Positions 16,115 through 24,740 of a DNA stretch of 38,781 bases are shown piece by piece. Source of the DNA: Verrucomicrobiota bacterium (GTDB lineage: Bacteria; Verrucomicrobiota; Verrucomicrobiia; Chthoniobacterales; UBA10450); NCBI GenBank assembly GCA_003220075.1, contig QHRJ01000044.1:1-38781 (forward strand). Reading direction: 5' to 3'. Every line of letters begins with the position of its first letter. The stretch's first letter is position 1. Below the pieces are notes generated by a model, which saw nothing but the letters and a program-made list of their open reading frames with translations, had not been told where the DNA came from and searched no databases. A program made the position numbers and the translations under genes.

Positions 16115-16678
16115 ATGAAATTACATAAAATTCTCCTGGCGATCATCGCGGCGGTGACCAGCGTTGGACTTCTCTCCTCTGCTCAAGCGACACCGATTAC
16201 CGGGATGTTGAATATCGGGGGCACTGCCACATTCGATACCACCTCATTGACAACAGCCCATAGCGCTACTTTCAGTGACGAATTAGTGTTGGGCGGAAAT
16301 ACTGGAACCTTTGCCGGTTTCGCTATTGGCACTCCTGTAGTGATGGCTGACTACACCTTCGATCCCTCAACAATAACCGACGGATTATGGAGTGTGAATG
16401 GATTCACCTTCAATCTTCTTTCTTCAACGGTGGTATCGCGCAGCGCGACCTTTCTCTCGATCAGTGGAACGGGAATCATAACGGGCCCGGCAGGATTTGA
16501 TGCCACGGCGGGGGTGTGGGCCTTTACGTCGCAGAACGCGGGTGGCCATCCCCATTCAACCTTCTCGTTCTCTGCGAATACTGTAGCCGCCGCTCCTGAC
16601 AGTGGCATGACCCTGGTTCTGCTCGGCACAGGGCTAATGGGACTTGCAGCGTTTCGCGCGAAGTTCGGGAAAGTTTAA
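16115..16678 (+). CDS. PDSG-CTERM (VPDSG-type) exported protein
   Basis: A 187-residue exported protein with a signal peptide (KILLAIIAAVTSVGLLSSAQA) and a C-terminal sorting signal: PDSG at about residues 161-164, then the hydrophobic helix MTLVLLGTGLMGLAAF and basic RAK. This matches the VPDSG-CTERM class, with alanine in place of the first valine. It is a PEP-CTERM relative cut by a dedicated exosortase in the inner membrane. The mature part is small, glycine/serine/threonine-rich and beta-like; its role is unknown, possibly surface or matrix material. I start at ATG 16115, which gives a perfect signal peptide; an upstream start at 16070 would spoil it. A strong terminator follows, so it is transcribed alone. 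No exosortase gene is in the window. Confidence 0.85.
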   Translation: MKLHKILLAIIAAVTSVGLLSSAQATPITGMLNIGGTATFDTTSLTTAHSATFSDELVLGGNTGTFAGFAIGTPVVMADYTFDPSTITDGLWSVNGFTFNLLSSTVVSRSATFLSISGTGIITGPAGFDATAGVWAFTSQNAGGHPHSTFSFSANTVAAAPDSGMTLVLLGTGLMGLAAFRAKFGKV

Positions 16679-16699
16679 ACAACCTTTCGAATATCAAGA

Positions 16700-16738
16700 C
16701 CCGGGCAGGGCCGAAAGCCCTGCTCGGGTTTGTCTTTT
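16700..16738 (+). terminator. Rho-independent terminator after the PDSG-CTERM gene
   Basis: A 12-base-pair stem, CCCGGGCAGGGC (16700-16711) with GCCCTGCTCGGG (16717-16728) and one G-U pair, closes a five-base loop. It is followed by TTTGTCTTTT. It starts 21 bases after the stop codon at 16678. This is the clearest intrinsic terminator in the window. Confidence 0.92.
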
Positions 16739-17044
16739 GCCTCGAATTTGCCGGCGAATCTCAGCCCTTGGGCAGGTTGGTAGCGGACGCCCGTCGCCCT
16801 TGTGCGCGCCTATGCAGCGCCTACCGTGGCGCGTAAACCGCACTGCAATAGCCCCACGTCCAATCGGGAGCGGTGAGCTTGTTAGCGACGGTTTCCTAGT
16901 ATTTCATGGGCGCCATGATGCCACAATCAGCTAATCCCGTACAACAGAGCACAACGGACCAGACGTCGAGCCATACTGGACTGGAGAGAGTCAACGGCCC
17001 CTTCCGCGCGCGCGTGGAGCGCGTGGAAAGAGTCGAGCGGGAAG
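16739..17044. other. Intergenic region without a recognisable gene
   Basis: About 300 bases lie between the terminator and the end of the convergent kinase gene. No coding region is convincing. There is a weak inverted pair, GGTAGCG (16779-16785) against CGCCTACC near 16818-16825, and a GC-repetitive run around 17008-17026. Both could be decayed repeat material. Confidence 0.45.
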
Positions 17045-19162
17045 TTAGCGTTGGCCCGTCGCGATCGCTGTTTGGATTGCAGCTTCCAATCTTTCCGCGT
17101 TCACCGGCTTAACCAAATGTTCGGAGAAACCAGCCGCGAGACTTTTCTCTATATCAGCCATAGTACCGAAGCCGCTGATTGCGATGCCGCAAATGGACGA
17201 ATTGCCTCGTAGTCGCGTCATCAATTCCAACCCGCTAGCGTCAGGTAAACCGACATCGCTGATCAGGAGATCGAACTGATCGTTTTGAGCCGTTTCGAGC
17301 GCCGAGCGCATATCGTGGCGCACGGCCACGGCGTGTCCGCGTGCGGTAAGCAATCGCTTCAAGGCTTCGCACGTGTCGGCGTGATCGTCGACTAACAAAA
17401 TCCGGCACACAGGTCGCGATGTTTGTAAATCGGACTTGGATAATGCTTGAGTCTGCGAATGAAAGGCAACGGTTTCCATCGTTACAGAAAAGGTCGAGCC
17501 GCAGTCGACGCCCTCGCTTTTTGCAACAAGAGTCGCGTTATGTGCTTGCGCGACCGATTTTGAAATTGCGAGCCCCAACCCGAGGCCGCCGAACCGCTGC
17601 TGCAAAGAACCACCCGCTTGTTCAAACGGATCAAAAATTCGGTCAATCGGATCCGATGTAATCCCGACGCCGTTGTCTTGCACGGTAATCGTTAATTGGT
17701 GCGGCGACTCGTTAGCCGAGGAGATCATCACCTCGCCCTCTTCTCGACTGAACTTGATCGCATTCTTCAGCAGATTCCAAATCATTTGCTGAAACCGGGC
17801 TTCATCGGCTCTGACATAATGATCGACTGCGCGTAACGCAACGTTAACGCGAATGCGCTTTGCACCCGCTTCGGAGCGGCATATTTCGACCACATTCAAG
17901 ACGGCTTTGTGAGCATCAAGCGTCGCAAATTTTAGATCTAATTTGCCTTTGCTGATTCGCGTGACATCGAGCAGATCGTCGATCAAACGCGTTTCCACCT
18001 CGATGTTGCGCCGAATCATTTCCAAGACTGACTTCTCTCCTTCATTCCGCGCCCGTTGGTTGGACAACGTCTCCAGACCCGCCACGACCGGGGTCAACGG
18101 TGTGCGCAGCTCGTGCGAAAGCATCGCGAGAAAATTGTCTTTGGTCCGATTTGCTGATTCCACTAAGGATTTTTCTTTCGTCAAAGCTTCCTCCGCGCGG
18201 CGGCGCTCCGCCATCTCCGCGGCGAGCGCCAGCGCCGTGATCGCTAACACTGCTGTGGCTGTCTGCAAAATGAGGAGTGATTGATTCTCCGTTTCCATCA
18301 CGAACGGTCCGAAGTTGTGCAAAGTCCCCCAGATCGCGATCGCCGACAGGATAAATATGCCGGTCGCGGTCTCTCGCTGTGACATGCGAAATGCCAGCCA
18401 GATCACAACGGGTCCGCAGATAAACGCGATAGGATAATTCTTCGCGCTAATGGAAAACCAACCTCCGAAGACCGCTTCGCCCAACAGAATCAGCAAGAGG
18501 AGAAGTAATCCTACTTCTAAATCCTTCTTGCCACTCCAACGCCATCGCGGCCTTATCCCCCAGAGAATTACAACCGGCGCGAAGATGAGATCGCCAGCCG
18601 CGTCTCCCAGCCACCACGTCATCCAAATTGCGCCGTACCTGGGCCAGTCTGCGAAACCCGCTAGTGCCAGACTCGTCACCCCGATGGTGGGACTTACTAC
18701 CGTGCTCGCGACTGCGGCGAAAGCGAACTTGAAAACATTCTTTGAACGCTCAAAGACATCGATCCCGTCGGCAAAGCGGTTCACCAGCCATGCCCCGCAC
18801 AGCGCTTCCAGAGTATTCCCGGCCCCTATGGCCAGTGAGGTTCCAAAGTTACCGGCTGTGGTCACATTCACCAAGAAGGCACCGACGAAAATCGCTGGCC
18901 AGGTTCTGTAGCCGAGCACTAACAACGCACCCAGCGCTAACCCCGCCGGAGGCCAAACGGGGGACGCGCTCGCATGCAGGAACGCCAGCTTCAATCCCAG
19001 CTTGCCCGCCAAAAAATAGATCAGGATGAGGCCGGTGAAAGCCGTTACTCCGGAGAAACCTCGACGAGGCATTAGGCTGCGCTTCCCGCGCACAGGGGTA
19101 TTTCTACGGTGCGCGTTTCGCCTGTGCAACACGGTCTCACGTTTAAGTTGTCTTTCGCTCAA
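17045..19162 (-). CDS. MASE1-domain hybrid histidine kinase with C-terminal receiver
   Basis: A 705-residue sensor. Residues 40-315 form about eight membrane helices of the MASE1 type (ASPVWPPAGLALGALL, WWLGDAAGDLIFAPVVILW). A HisKA domain follows with the phospho-acceptor His350 in MLSHELRTPLTPVV. The HATPase domain shows N box NLLKNAIKF, DNGVGI and GGLGLGLAISK. A receiver domain (about 587-700) has VDDHADT, phospho-acceptor Asp636 in LLISDVGLPDASG and Lys685 in HLVKPV. It autophosphorylates on the histidine and passes the group to its own aspartate; the final target is not visible. The ligand of MASE1 is generally unknown. No response regulator or phosphotransfer gene is adjacent, so it is an orphan. 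An internal ATG at residue 31 is a possible alternative start. Confidence 0.93.
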   Translation of the reverse strand: MSERQLKRETVLHRRNAHRRNTPVRGKRSLMPRRGFSGVTAFTGLILIYFLAGKLGLKLAFLHASASPVWPPAGLALGALLVLGYRTWPAIFVGAFLVNVTTAGNFGTSLAIGAGNTLEALCGAWLVNRFADGIDVFERSKNVFKFAFAAVASTVVSPTIGVTSLALAGFADWPRYGAIWMTWWLGDAAGDLIFAPVVILWGIRPRWRWSGKKDLEVGLLLLLLILLGEAVFGGWFSISAKNYPIAFICGPVVIWLAFRMSQRETATGIFILSAIAIWGTLHNFGPFVMETENQSLLILQTATAVLAITALALAAEMAERRRAEEALTKEKSLVESANRTKDNFLAMLSHELRTPLTPVVAGLETLSNQRARNEGEKSVLEMIRRNIEVETRLIDDLLDVTRISKGKLDLKFATLDAHKAVLNVVEICRSEAGAKRIRVNVALRAVDHYVRADEARFQQMIWNLLKNAIKFSREEGEVMISSANESPHQLTITVQDNGVGITSDPIDRIFDPFEQAGGSLQQRFGGLGLGLAISKSVAQAHNATLVAKSEGVDCGSTFSVTMETVAFHSQTQALSKSDLQTSRPVCRILLVDDHADTCEALKRLLTARGHAVAVRHDMRSALETAQNDQFDLLISDVGLPDASGLELMTRLRGNSSICGIAISGFGTMADIEKSLAAGFSEHLVKPVNAERLEAAIQTAIATGQR

Positions 19163-19307
19163 GACTATAAAAAGTCAGCATTGACTGTTCCTTGGGCCCA
19201 TCAGCGGCCAGGTTCTCGCCAACAACGAGCCAGCGACGCCTAAGGCATATCCGTAAGTCGCGACAACGATGCGCGCGATGTCGACCTTGCGGTTGCGGCG
19301 ACCGCTA

Positions 19308-21620
19308 TTAGGGCAAACGATAAACCTCGACCAGAGCGACTCCGGTGCCGCCATTCTTCCCGCTCACAATCGCGGTGTAGTTACCGGTTGGAAGGGTCAC
19401 AAGAATTGCGGAGTCGAGATCGTTCGGAGGCTTAAACCCCCCGGTATTCTCGATGGCTGTCTGTTGTGTATCCTTCCAATTGTCGTTCAACCTTATTAGC
19501 GTTCCGTTACTGTCATACAATCCCAGGCGCGGGTCCGCCAGTGGGCTCGCGATACCGAATTGGGCCAGCGATGGGCCGAGAGCACGCACGATAAGATTAA
19601 CAGAGCCGTTTGCTCCGCTGACAATGAAGCCGCCGATCATGACATTGGCACCGGTTTGCACAAAACCACGTGTGGAGATATTGCTTAGCTGAGCATTTCC
19701 GACAGCATCCAGATCATAAAGCTCGATGAGTCCAACTCCGCTTGTGCCGTTCTTTCCCGATTCGATCACCGTGTAAGAACCCGGTTGCAAGGTCAGCAGA
19801 ATCGCTGACTCATGATCGTCCGGCGGAGCCATACCGGTGGCTCCAATCGCCGTTTCCTGCGGAATCTTCCAATCGTCATTAGCAATGACGACACCGGTGC
19901 CATCGTGCAATTCTAGAACGGGATCTTGCAAAGCGTTTGGCACACCGAAGCTGGTCAGGGTCGGCCCCAGTCCACGAATCAGCACCTTCTTCGCATCAGA
20001 TCCAGTAATGATAAAGCCGCCGATGCCGACCTTAGCGCCGGTCTGGACCAGAAGTCGGGTGGAAATGTTCACCAAAGTGGCGTTGGCTGGCGTTTGTTGA
20101 ATACTCAGAGTGAAGTCCTGCGTCGCGTTCGGGGAAACTCCATTGCGCGCCGTGATGGTAAAGCTGTAGCTGAGATCGCTATCGGCGTCGGGTGTGCCAC
20201 TTAGGGTGGCAGTGCCATCGGTGTTATCGACGAAAGACAGCCAACTCGGCTGCGCTCCAGTCAAGGTGAACGACGGCGTCGGTGTGCCAGTGGCGGTGAT
20301 AGTAAAAGTGCCTGTCGTTCCAACCTTGAACGAACCCGTTGCGGCGCTGGTAATGGCGGGCGCTTGCGGCACGGGCGGCGCATTTTGCACCGTAATGGTG
20401 AACGTTTGCATTGCATCCGGCAGAGTGCCGTTGGAGGCGCTGATATCGATCGGGTAATCACCTTCGGAGCCGGCCGCGGCGGTTCCGCTGACAGTGGCTG
20501 TCCCATCGCCATTAGGAACAAAAGTAATTCCCGCGGGCAACGTGCCGGTAAAGCTCACGGTCGCACTCGGGACAGGCGGACTGGTTTTTACCGTGAAAGT
20601 GCCAAATGTGCCGACGATAAACGTCGCATTATTCACGCTAGTAATAGCCGGTGGAGGATTGACCACGAACAAGGTAAAGGATTGCACGGCGTCAGGCGCA
20701 ACGCCGTTTGTTGCCGTGACCGTAAATGCGTAGCTGGGGTTGCTCCCCGGGTCAGGTGTTCCCACCAACGTTGCGGTCCCGTCGGTATTATCAATGAAGG
20801 AGAGCCAGCTTGGCTGGGTGCCTGTTAAGCTCAGCGTCGCTGTGGGAACTCCGGTCGTATGGACGGTGAAAATGCCTTCTGTGCCGGCGGTAAAAGTCGT
20901 GCTTGCAGAGCTGATAATGGCCGGCGCCTGCGGAACGGGCGGAGCATCCTGGACCCTGAGGGTAAACAGTTGCACCGCATTGGGTAGAGTGCCGTTCGCG
21001 GCCGTGATTGTGAGGAAGTAAACCCCTTCCGAACCGGCCACTGGTGTGCCGCTCAACGTCGCCGTCCCATTCGCCAGCGGGGTAAAGGTCACCCCGCCCG
21101 GCAAGGTGCCCGTGAAACTCAAGGTCGCTTTCGGCACCGAATTCCTAGTCGTAATTGTAAAGGTTTTGGCTGTTCCCACGACAAAAGTAGCGTTGTTCAC
21201 GCTCGTGATGCGAGGCGGTCGTGTGATAGTGAGGGTGAAATTCTGTGTCCCTGCCGGGGGGACCCCGTTGGAGGCTGTGAATGTGAGGGCATAATCTCCC
21301 ACTAGCCCCAGACCGCCTCCGGGTCTGCCGGAGAGAGTCGCGGTCCCATCGCCATTGTCGACAAACTTAACTCCGCCAGGAAGCTTCCCACTCGATGTGA
21401 TTTTCGCGACCGGAACCCCGGAGGTGGTAATAGTAAAGGTATCCTGAATCCCTTGCGGAAAAATCACGCTGGTGGCGCTGGTAAAGGTCGGGGCAGTGTC
21501 AGCAGCCAATCGAGGAGGGGCTGCTAGAGCTATGAAAATGCCGGATATCAGGATGGCCCATGTTCGGGCCGTCCAGGTAAGGATTTTATTGGATGGGACT
21601 TGGTAAGAATGGTTTAGCAT
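19308..21620 (-). CDS. Large exported protein with five Ig-like repeats and two C-terminal verrucomicrobial repeats
   Basis: A 770-residue protein with an N-terminal signal segment (WAILISGIFIALAAPPRLAA). Five putative Ig-like (He_PIG-type) domains follow at about 44-134, 136-231, 233-321, 324-419 and 421-509. Each has the pattern F..G..GTFTI...P...LSFTGTLP.G..F..NGDGTATLSGTP and ends in SNG..P.A.Q.FTL.V. Domains 2 and 4 resemble each other, as do 3 and 5, so a two-domain unit was duplicated. Two homologous 125-residue repeats end the protein (513-637 and 643-770: NISTR..VQTGA.V.IGGFI, RGLGP/RALGPSL, NDDWK, SGKNG). They are common, from memory, in large verrucomicrobial surface proteins. The function is unknown; adhesion or cell-surface display is an inference. 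Confidence 0.85.
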   Translation of the reverse strand: MLNHSYQVPSNKILTWTARTWAILISGIFIALAAPPRLAADTAPTFTSATSVIFPQGIQDTFTITTSGVPVAKITSSGKLPGGVKFVDNGDGTATLSGRPGGGLGLVGDYALTFTASNGVPPAGTQNFTLTITRPPRITSVNNATFVVGTAKTFTITTRNSVPKATLSFTGTLPGGVTFTPLANGTATLSGTPVAGSEGVYFLTITAANGTLPNAVQLFTLRVQDAPPVPQAPAIISSASTTFTAGTEGIFTVHTTGVPTATLSLTGTQPSWLSFIDNTDGTATLVGTPDPGSNPSYAFTVTATNGVAPDAVQSFTLFVVNPPPAITSVNNATFIVGTFGTFTVKTSPPVPSATVSFTGTLPAGITFVPNGDGTATVSGTAAAGSEGDYPIDISASNGTLPDAMQTFTITVQNAPPVPQAPAITSAATGSFKVGTTGTFTITATGTPTPSFTLTGAQPSWLSFVDNTDGTATLSGTPDADSDLSYSFTITARNGVSPNATQDFTLSIQQTPANATLVNISTRLLVQTGAKVGIGGFIITGSDAKKVLIRGLGPTLTSFGVPNALQDPVLELHDGTGVVIANDDWKIPQETAIGATGMAPPDDHESAILLTLQPGSYTVIESGKNGTSGVGLIELYDLDAVGNAQLSNISTRGFVQTGANVMIGGFIVSGANGSVNLIVRALGPSLAQFGIASPLADPRLGLYDSNGTLIRLNDNWKDTQQTAIENTGGFKPPNDLDSAILVTLPTGNYTAIVSGKNGGTGVALVEVYRLP

Positions 21621-21971
21621 AGATAGGGATTCAGGGTCGGCGATATAGCCGGTCCTATGCCAAATCGAGCCAGTACACGACTAATGCTTACGTGATCGGA
21701 AAACACTTGGACAACATTGAGCCGGGCCAGGGGCAGAGTTTAGTCCCAAGGCCGCCAAGCGTGGCAACGCGAGGTTGACCGTGCCAATTTCCCTTTGCAA
21801 ACCGGGTTCTTAAAGCGAAAAAACATGACGCTTTGGGCAGCAAATCCCATCCGACCGTCGACTGCGGCACTCCAGCTTCAGGCCGGACCAGCATTGGTTC
21901 TACATCAGTGATTCGTGATCAGTGATTGGGTCGCTTTGCTCCCCGCAGGCTTATCATCGCCCACCCGAACC
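21621..21971. other. Intergenic region with a short tandem repeat (21904-21927)
   Basis: This 350-base stretch precedes the start of the Ig-repeat gene on the minus strand. No gene or known riboswitch is recognised; the open frames here lack supporting signals. ATCAGTGATT occurs twice (21904-21913, 21918-21927) with a four-base spacer, giving a 14-base period as at 15274. Promoters for the Ig-repeat gene should lie here. Confidence 0.45.
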
Positions 21972-22041
21972 TTGTCATTCCGAGCGAAGTCGAGGAATCT
22001 CTAACTAGTATATAAGATCTGTCTACTCGCTCGACATGACA
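21972..22041. repeat. Inverted-repeat element (TCATTCCGAGCGAAG family) covering the ALDH start
   Basis: TGTCATTCCGAGCGAAGT (from 21972) is mirrored by ACTCGCTCGACATGACA (22025-22041) around an AT-rich centre, giving a hairpin element of about 70 bases. Its left arm matches that of the element at 5282-5392. The right arm contains the ATG (22036-22038) used by the aldehyde dehydrogenase gene. Confidence 0.8.
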
Positions 22042-23493
22042 AAAACTGCTGAGAAAATTCAAAACTTCATCGACGGCCAATTCGTTGACCCCGTCGGCGG
22101 CAAATATCTCGACAACATCGAGCCAGCAACCGGGAAAGCATATTCGCAAATCGCTGACAGCGATGCGCGTGATGTCGACCTCGCCGTCGCCGCGGCGGAA
22201 AAAGCGTTTGTAGGGTGGTCGCAGACGTCCGCAACGGACCGGTCGCGTATTCTTCTGCGCATTGCGGATTTGATCGAGCGCGACCTTGAGAAACTCGCTC
22301 GCGCAGAATCGATCGACACCGGTAAACCACTGTCGCTTGCGCGCACGCTCGACATTCCGCGGGCCGCCAGCAATTTTCGTTTTTTCGCGACCGCAATTCT
22401 CCACACCGAATCGGAAGCACACATCACCGATAACGTCGCCTTCAACTACACCCTGCGTCAGCCGCGCGGCATCGCGGGATTAATTTCGCCCTGGAATCTG
22501 CCGCTCTATTTGTTGAGCTGGAAAATCGCGCCTGCTATCGCGGTCGGGAATACCGCCATCGCGAAACCGAGCGAGCTAACACCGATGACGGCGTTTTTGC
22601 TTTGTGAACTTTGCTGTGAAGCTGGTCTGCCGAACGGCGTGCTCAACGTCGTGCATGGCACCGGACTGAATGTTGGCGCGCCAATAACCGCACATCCCAA
22701 GATCGGCACCATTTCGTTCACGGGTGGGACTGTGACAGGACGCAAAGTAGCCGAAGCATGTGCGCCATTATTCAAGAAAGTTTCACTCGAGCTCGGTGGA
22801 AAAAATCCGAACATCATCTTCGCCGACGCCGATCTGGACGCCGCCATCGCCGGTAGCGTGCGCTCTTCCTTTGCAAACCAGGGCCAGGTTTGTCTCTGCG
22901 GTTCGCGCGTCTTCGTTGAACGATCGGCCTACGAGGATTTCGTCAATCGCTTTCTTGATAAGGCGTCAAAACTAAAAGGTGGCGACCCACTCGACGAAAA
23001 GACAGAGCAAGGCGCGATCGTAAGCAAGACGCAACTCGATAAGGTGAAGTTCTACGTCGATCTTGCGCAGCAAGAAGGAGGCAAAATCGCGCTCGGTGGC
23101 AAAGCGCCGGAACCGATCACTGATCGTTGTTGCGAGGGTTACTTTTTCAAACCAACGGTTATCACCGATTTACCTGTCTCCTGTCGCACCAACCGTGAAG
23201 AAATCTTCGGCCCTGTTGTTACGATCACGCCGTTCGACAACGAAGAAGAAGTGATCGGTTACGCTAACGACACGGAGTACGGCTTAGCGTCAAGCGTGTG
23301 GACGCAAAACCTAAGTCGGGCCCATCGCGTCGCGGAAAAAATCCACACCGGGACGGTCTGGGTAAACTGCTGGCTGGTGCGCGACTTGCGAGTTCCTTTC
23401 GGCGGCATGAAACAAAGCGGCGTTGGTCGGGAGGGCGGCGAAGAAGCGTTGCGATTCTTCACCGAGGCGAAGAACGTGTGCATCGCGAAGTGA
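22036..23493 (+). CDS. Aldehyde dehydrogenase, 2-aminomuconate/2-hydroxymuconate semialdehyde type
   Basis: A 485-residue NAD-dependent aldehyde dehydrogenase with SPWNLP, the general base Glu252 in SLELGGKNPN and the catalytic Cys286 in NQGQVCLCGSR. The C-terminal block NCWLVRDLRVPFGGMKQSG, then VGREGGEEALRFFTEAKNVC, is typical of the ALDH8/AmnC/DmpC group, which oxidises 2-aminomuconate or 2-hydroxymuconate semialdehyde. A kynureninase gene (31289) and a RidA protein like 2-aminomuconate deaminase (30081) lie about 7-9 kb away. This favours the aminomuconate role in tryptophan breakdown (inference). The ATG at 22036 lies within the arm of a repeat; there is no ribosome site, but the N-terminus (IQNFIDGQFV) is complete. 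Confidence 0.9.
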   Translation: MTKTAEKIQNFIDGQFVDPVGGKYLDNIEPATGKAYSQIADSDARDVDLAVAAAEKAFVGWSQTSATDRSRILLRIADLIERDLEKLARAESIDTGKPLSLARTLDIPRAASNFRFFATAILHTESEAHITDNVAFNYTLRQPRGIAGLISPWNLPLYLLSWKIAPAIAVGNTAIAKPSELTPMTAFLLCELCCEAGLPNGVLNVVHGTGLNVGAPITAHPKIGTISFTGGTVTGRKVAEACAPLFKKVSLELGGKNPNIIFADADLDAAIAGSVRSSFANQGQVCLCGSRVFVERSAYEDFVNRFLDKASKLKGGDPLDEKTEQGAIVSKTQLDKVKFYVDLAQQEGGKIALGGKAPEPITDRCCEGYFFKPTVITDLPVSCRTNREEIFGPVVTITPFDNEEEVIGYANDTEYGLASSVWTQNLSRAHRVAEKIHTGTVWVNCWLVRDLRVPFGGMKQSGVGREGGEEALRFFTEAKNVCIAK

Positions 23494-23542
23494 TTCTTGC
23501 TCGAGCGCTGGTCTTGATTTGCAGGAATAGGGTCTCCAGTAA

Positions 23543-23642
23543 GACAGGCCGTTTGCCTGTCCGGCGGTCATAGGCCGCCGCTACAGAAAACTCAACAGGC
23601 CGAACGCCTGATTGCCGGACAGGCCCAGAGGTCCGTCTTCCT
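23543..23642. repeat. Hairpin repeats between ALDH and the hydrolase locus
   Basis: The gap between the convergent ALDH and hydrolase genes carries GACAGGC/GCCTGTC (23543-23561), CGGCGG/CCGCCG (23562-23580) and CAGGC/GCCTG (23596-23610). An ending GGTCCGTCTTCC (near 23630-23641) resembles the hairpin at 794-824. The first core equals the one at 2545-2563, and GGTCATAG..CCGC..CTAC recurs at 26804-26822. It is a member of the window's dispersed palindrome family. Confidence 0.8.
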
Positions 23643-23654
23643 TTTCTTGCGACG

Positions 23655-24559
23655 CTACCCGGGATTTTCGCTTCCCAAATGCAGCCTGACAAACTCAATT
23701 GCGGTTCGGATAATCTCCCTGGACCTCTCGTCGTCGTTTTGGTTGTCGAAACCGTGAACACCCTGCGGATGATTGACGAGGGTCAGGGCGGTGTTTTTGG
23801 ACAATGCTTCGGACACAAAGCGATCGATCGAATCAAGCATCGTTGGAACTTCATCGTGCCCGGCGCGGGCAATGAACATTGGAGGGATTTTGCTCGCATC
23901 GGTTTGCAGGTAAGTGATCGGAGAAAAAGATTTGATCGTTTCCGGCTTCTCTGTCTTACGGTAGTCCGATTGCTGGATGTCCATAAAGGCGTAGAAGCCA
24001 ACTAGACAACGAACAAACGGCATCTCACCCCGCATTCCCAACGTCAACAGCGGACCACCCGCGGAATAAGCGATTAAGCAAACGCGATCTTTATCGACGT
24101 GATATTTGTCGCCATTCGCGCGCACATATTTAACAGCATCGAGGACGTCCGCGGCCGCCTTCTCCAGGGATACATTTGGATACTCCAGTCGATGGTAAAG
24201 GTTACGAATCCCGATGCGGCGATTAGGCGTCCCCACGAGGTATAGACGCCCCAATCTTTCGGTGTGTAGTCGGTCTTGGCTCCACCATGAAGAAAAATTA
24301 CCGCGGGACGCTTCTCGTTTTCAGACAGGTCAGATGGAACATAAATGTCCATCAAAACATTCGGATCATCGCTTTTGGCGTACTTCAAATTTTGAACGAC
24401 CTTCACCTTGTCCATTCCCGGCACCTTAAGCACGACCGGCATCATCACTTTATTCGCCATCGCACGGACGTCGTCCGGCAGGTTGTTTTGCGCGGCGGAA
24501 GTGGAAACTATCACACCCAGAACGGCGAGAAGGATTGGCAGAAAAAACTGCGGTTTCAT
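23655..24559 (-). pseudogene. Exported alpha/beta hydrolase (dienelactone hydrolase/BD-FAE-like) with a frameshift
   Basis: Two overlapping frames together spell one esterase-like protein. The first (from ATG 24559) has a signal peptide (FLPILLAVLGVIVSTSAAQ) and the oxyanion segment PAVIFLHGG. The second carries the nucleophile AYSAGG, the acid region RAGHDEVP and the histidine region HPQGVHGFDNQ. The frame is lost near 24195. There GFVTFT should run on as NHRLEYPNVSLEKAAADVLDA, and one missing base in a TTTAACC-like stretch explains it. No other lesion is seen, so it is either a very recent pseudogene or a sequencing/assembly error. If intact it would be an exported esterase of about 300 residues. 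Confidence 0.8.
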
Positions 24560-24740
24560 GGAGTCTCGTGATTGCAACTTCCTACCTTACCCTTGCATCT
24601 CGGATGTGCGAAAATTCTCTTGACCTTGCGAGGCCGCACCTGACACCGTGCCCGTCATCCGAATGGCAAAGCGGTCTGGCGCGTTTGATGCAGGTTATCA
24701 GCTAAAATGACTTTTCCCTTCGGTTAACGAAAGAAAACCC

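Noticed and set aside
15891-16118. 75-codon open frame before the PDSG-CTERM gene
   Set aside because: No ribosome site, no motif, and it overlaps the likely promoter and the ATG at 16115.
21621-21971. Possible riboswitch (for example GEMM-like) ahead of the Ig-repeat gene
   Set aside because: Some GC-rich pairing is visible, but no conserved riboswitch core could be recognised by eye. A covariance-model search would be needed.
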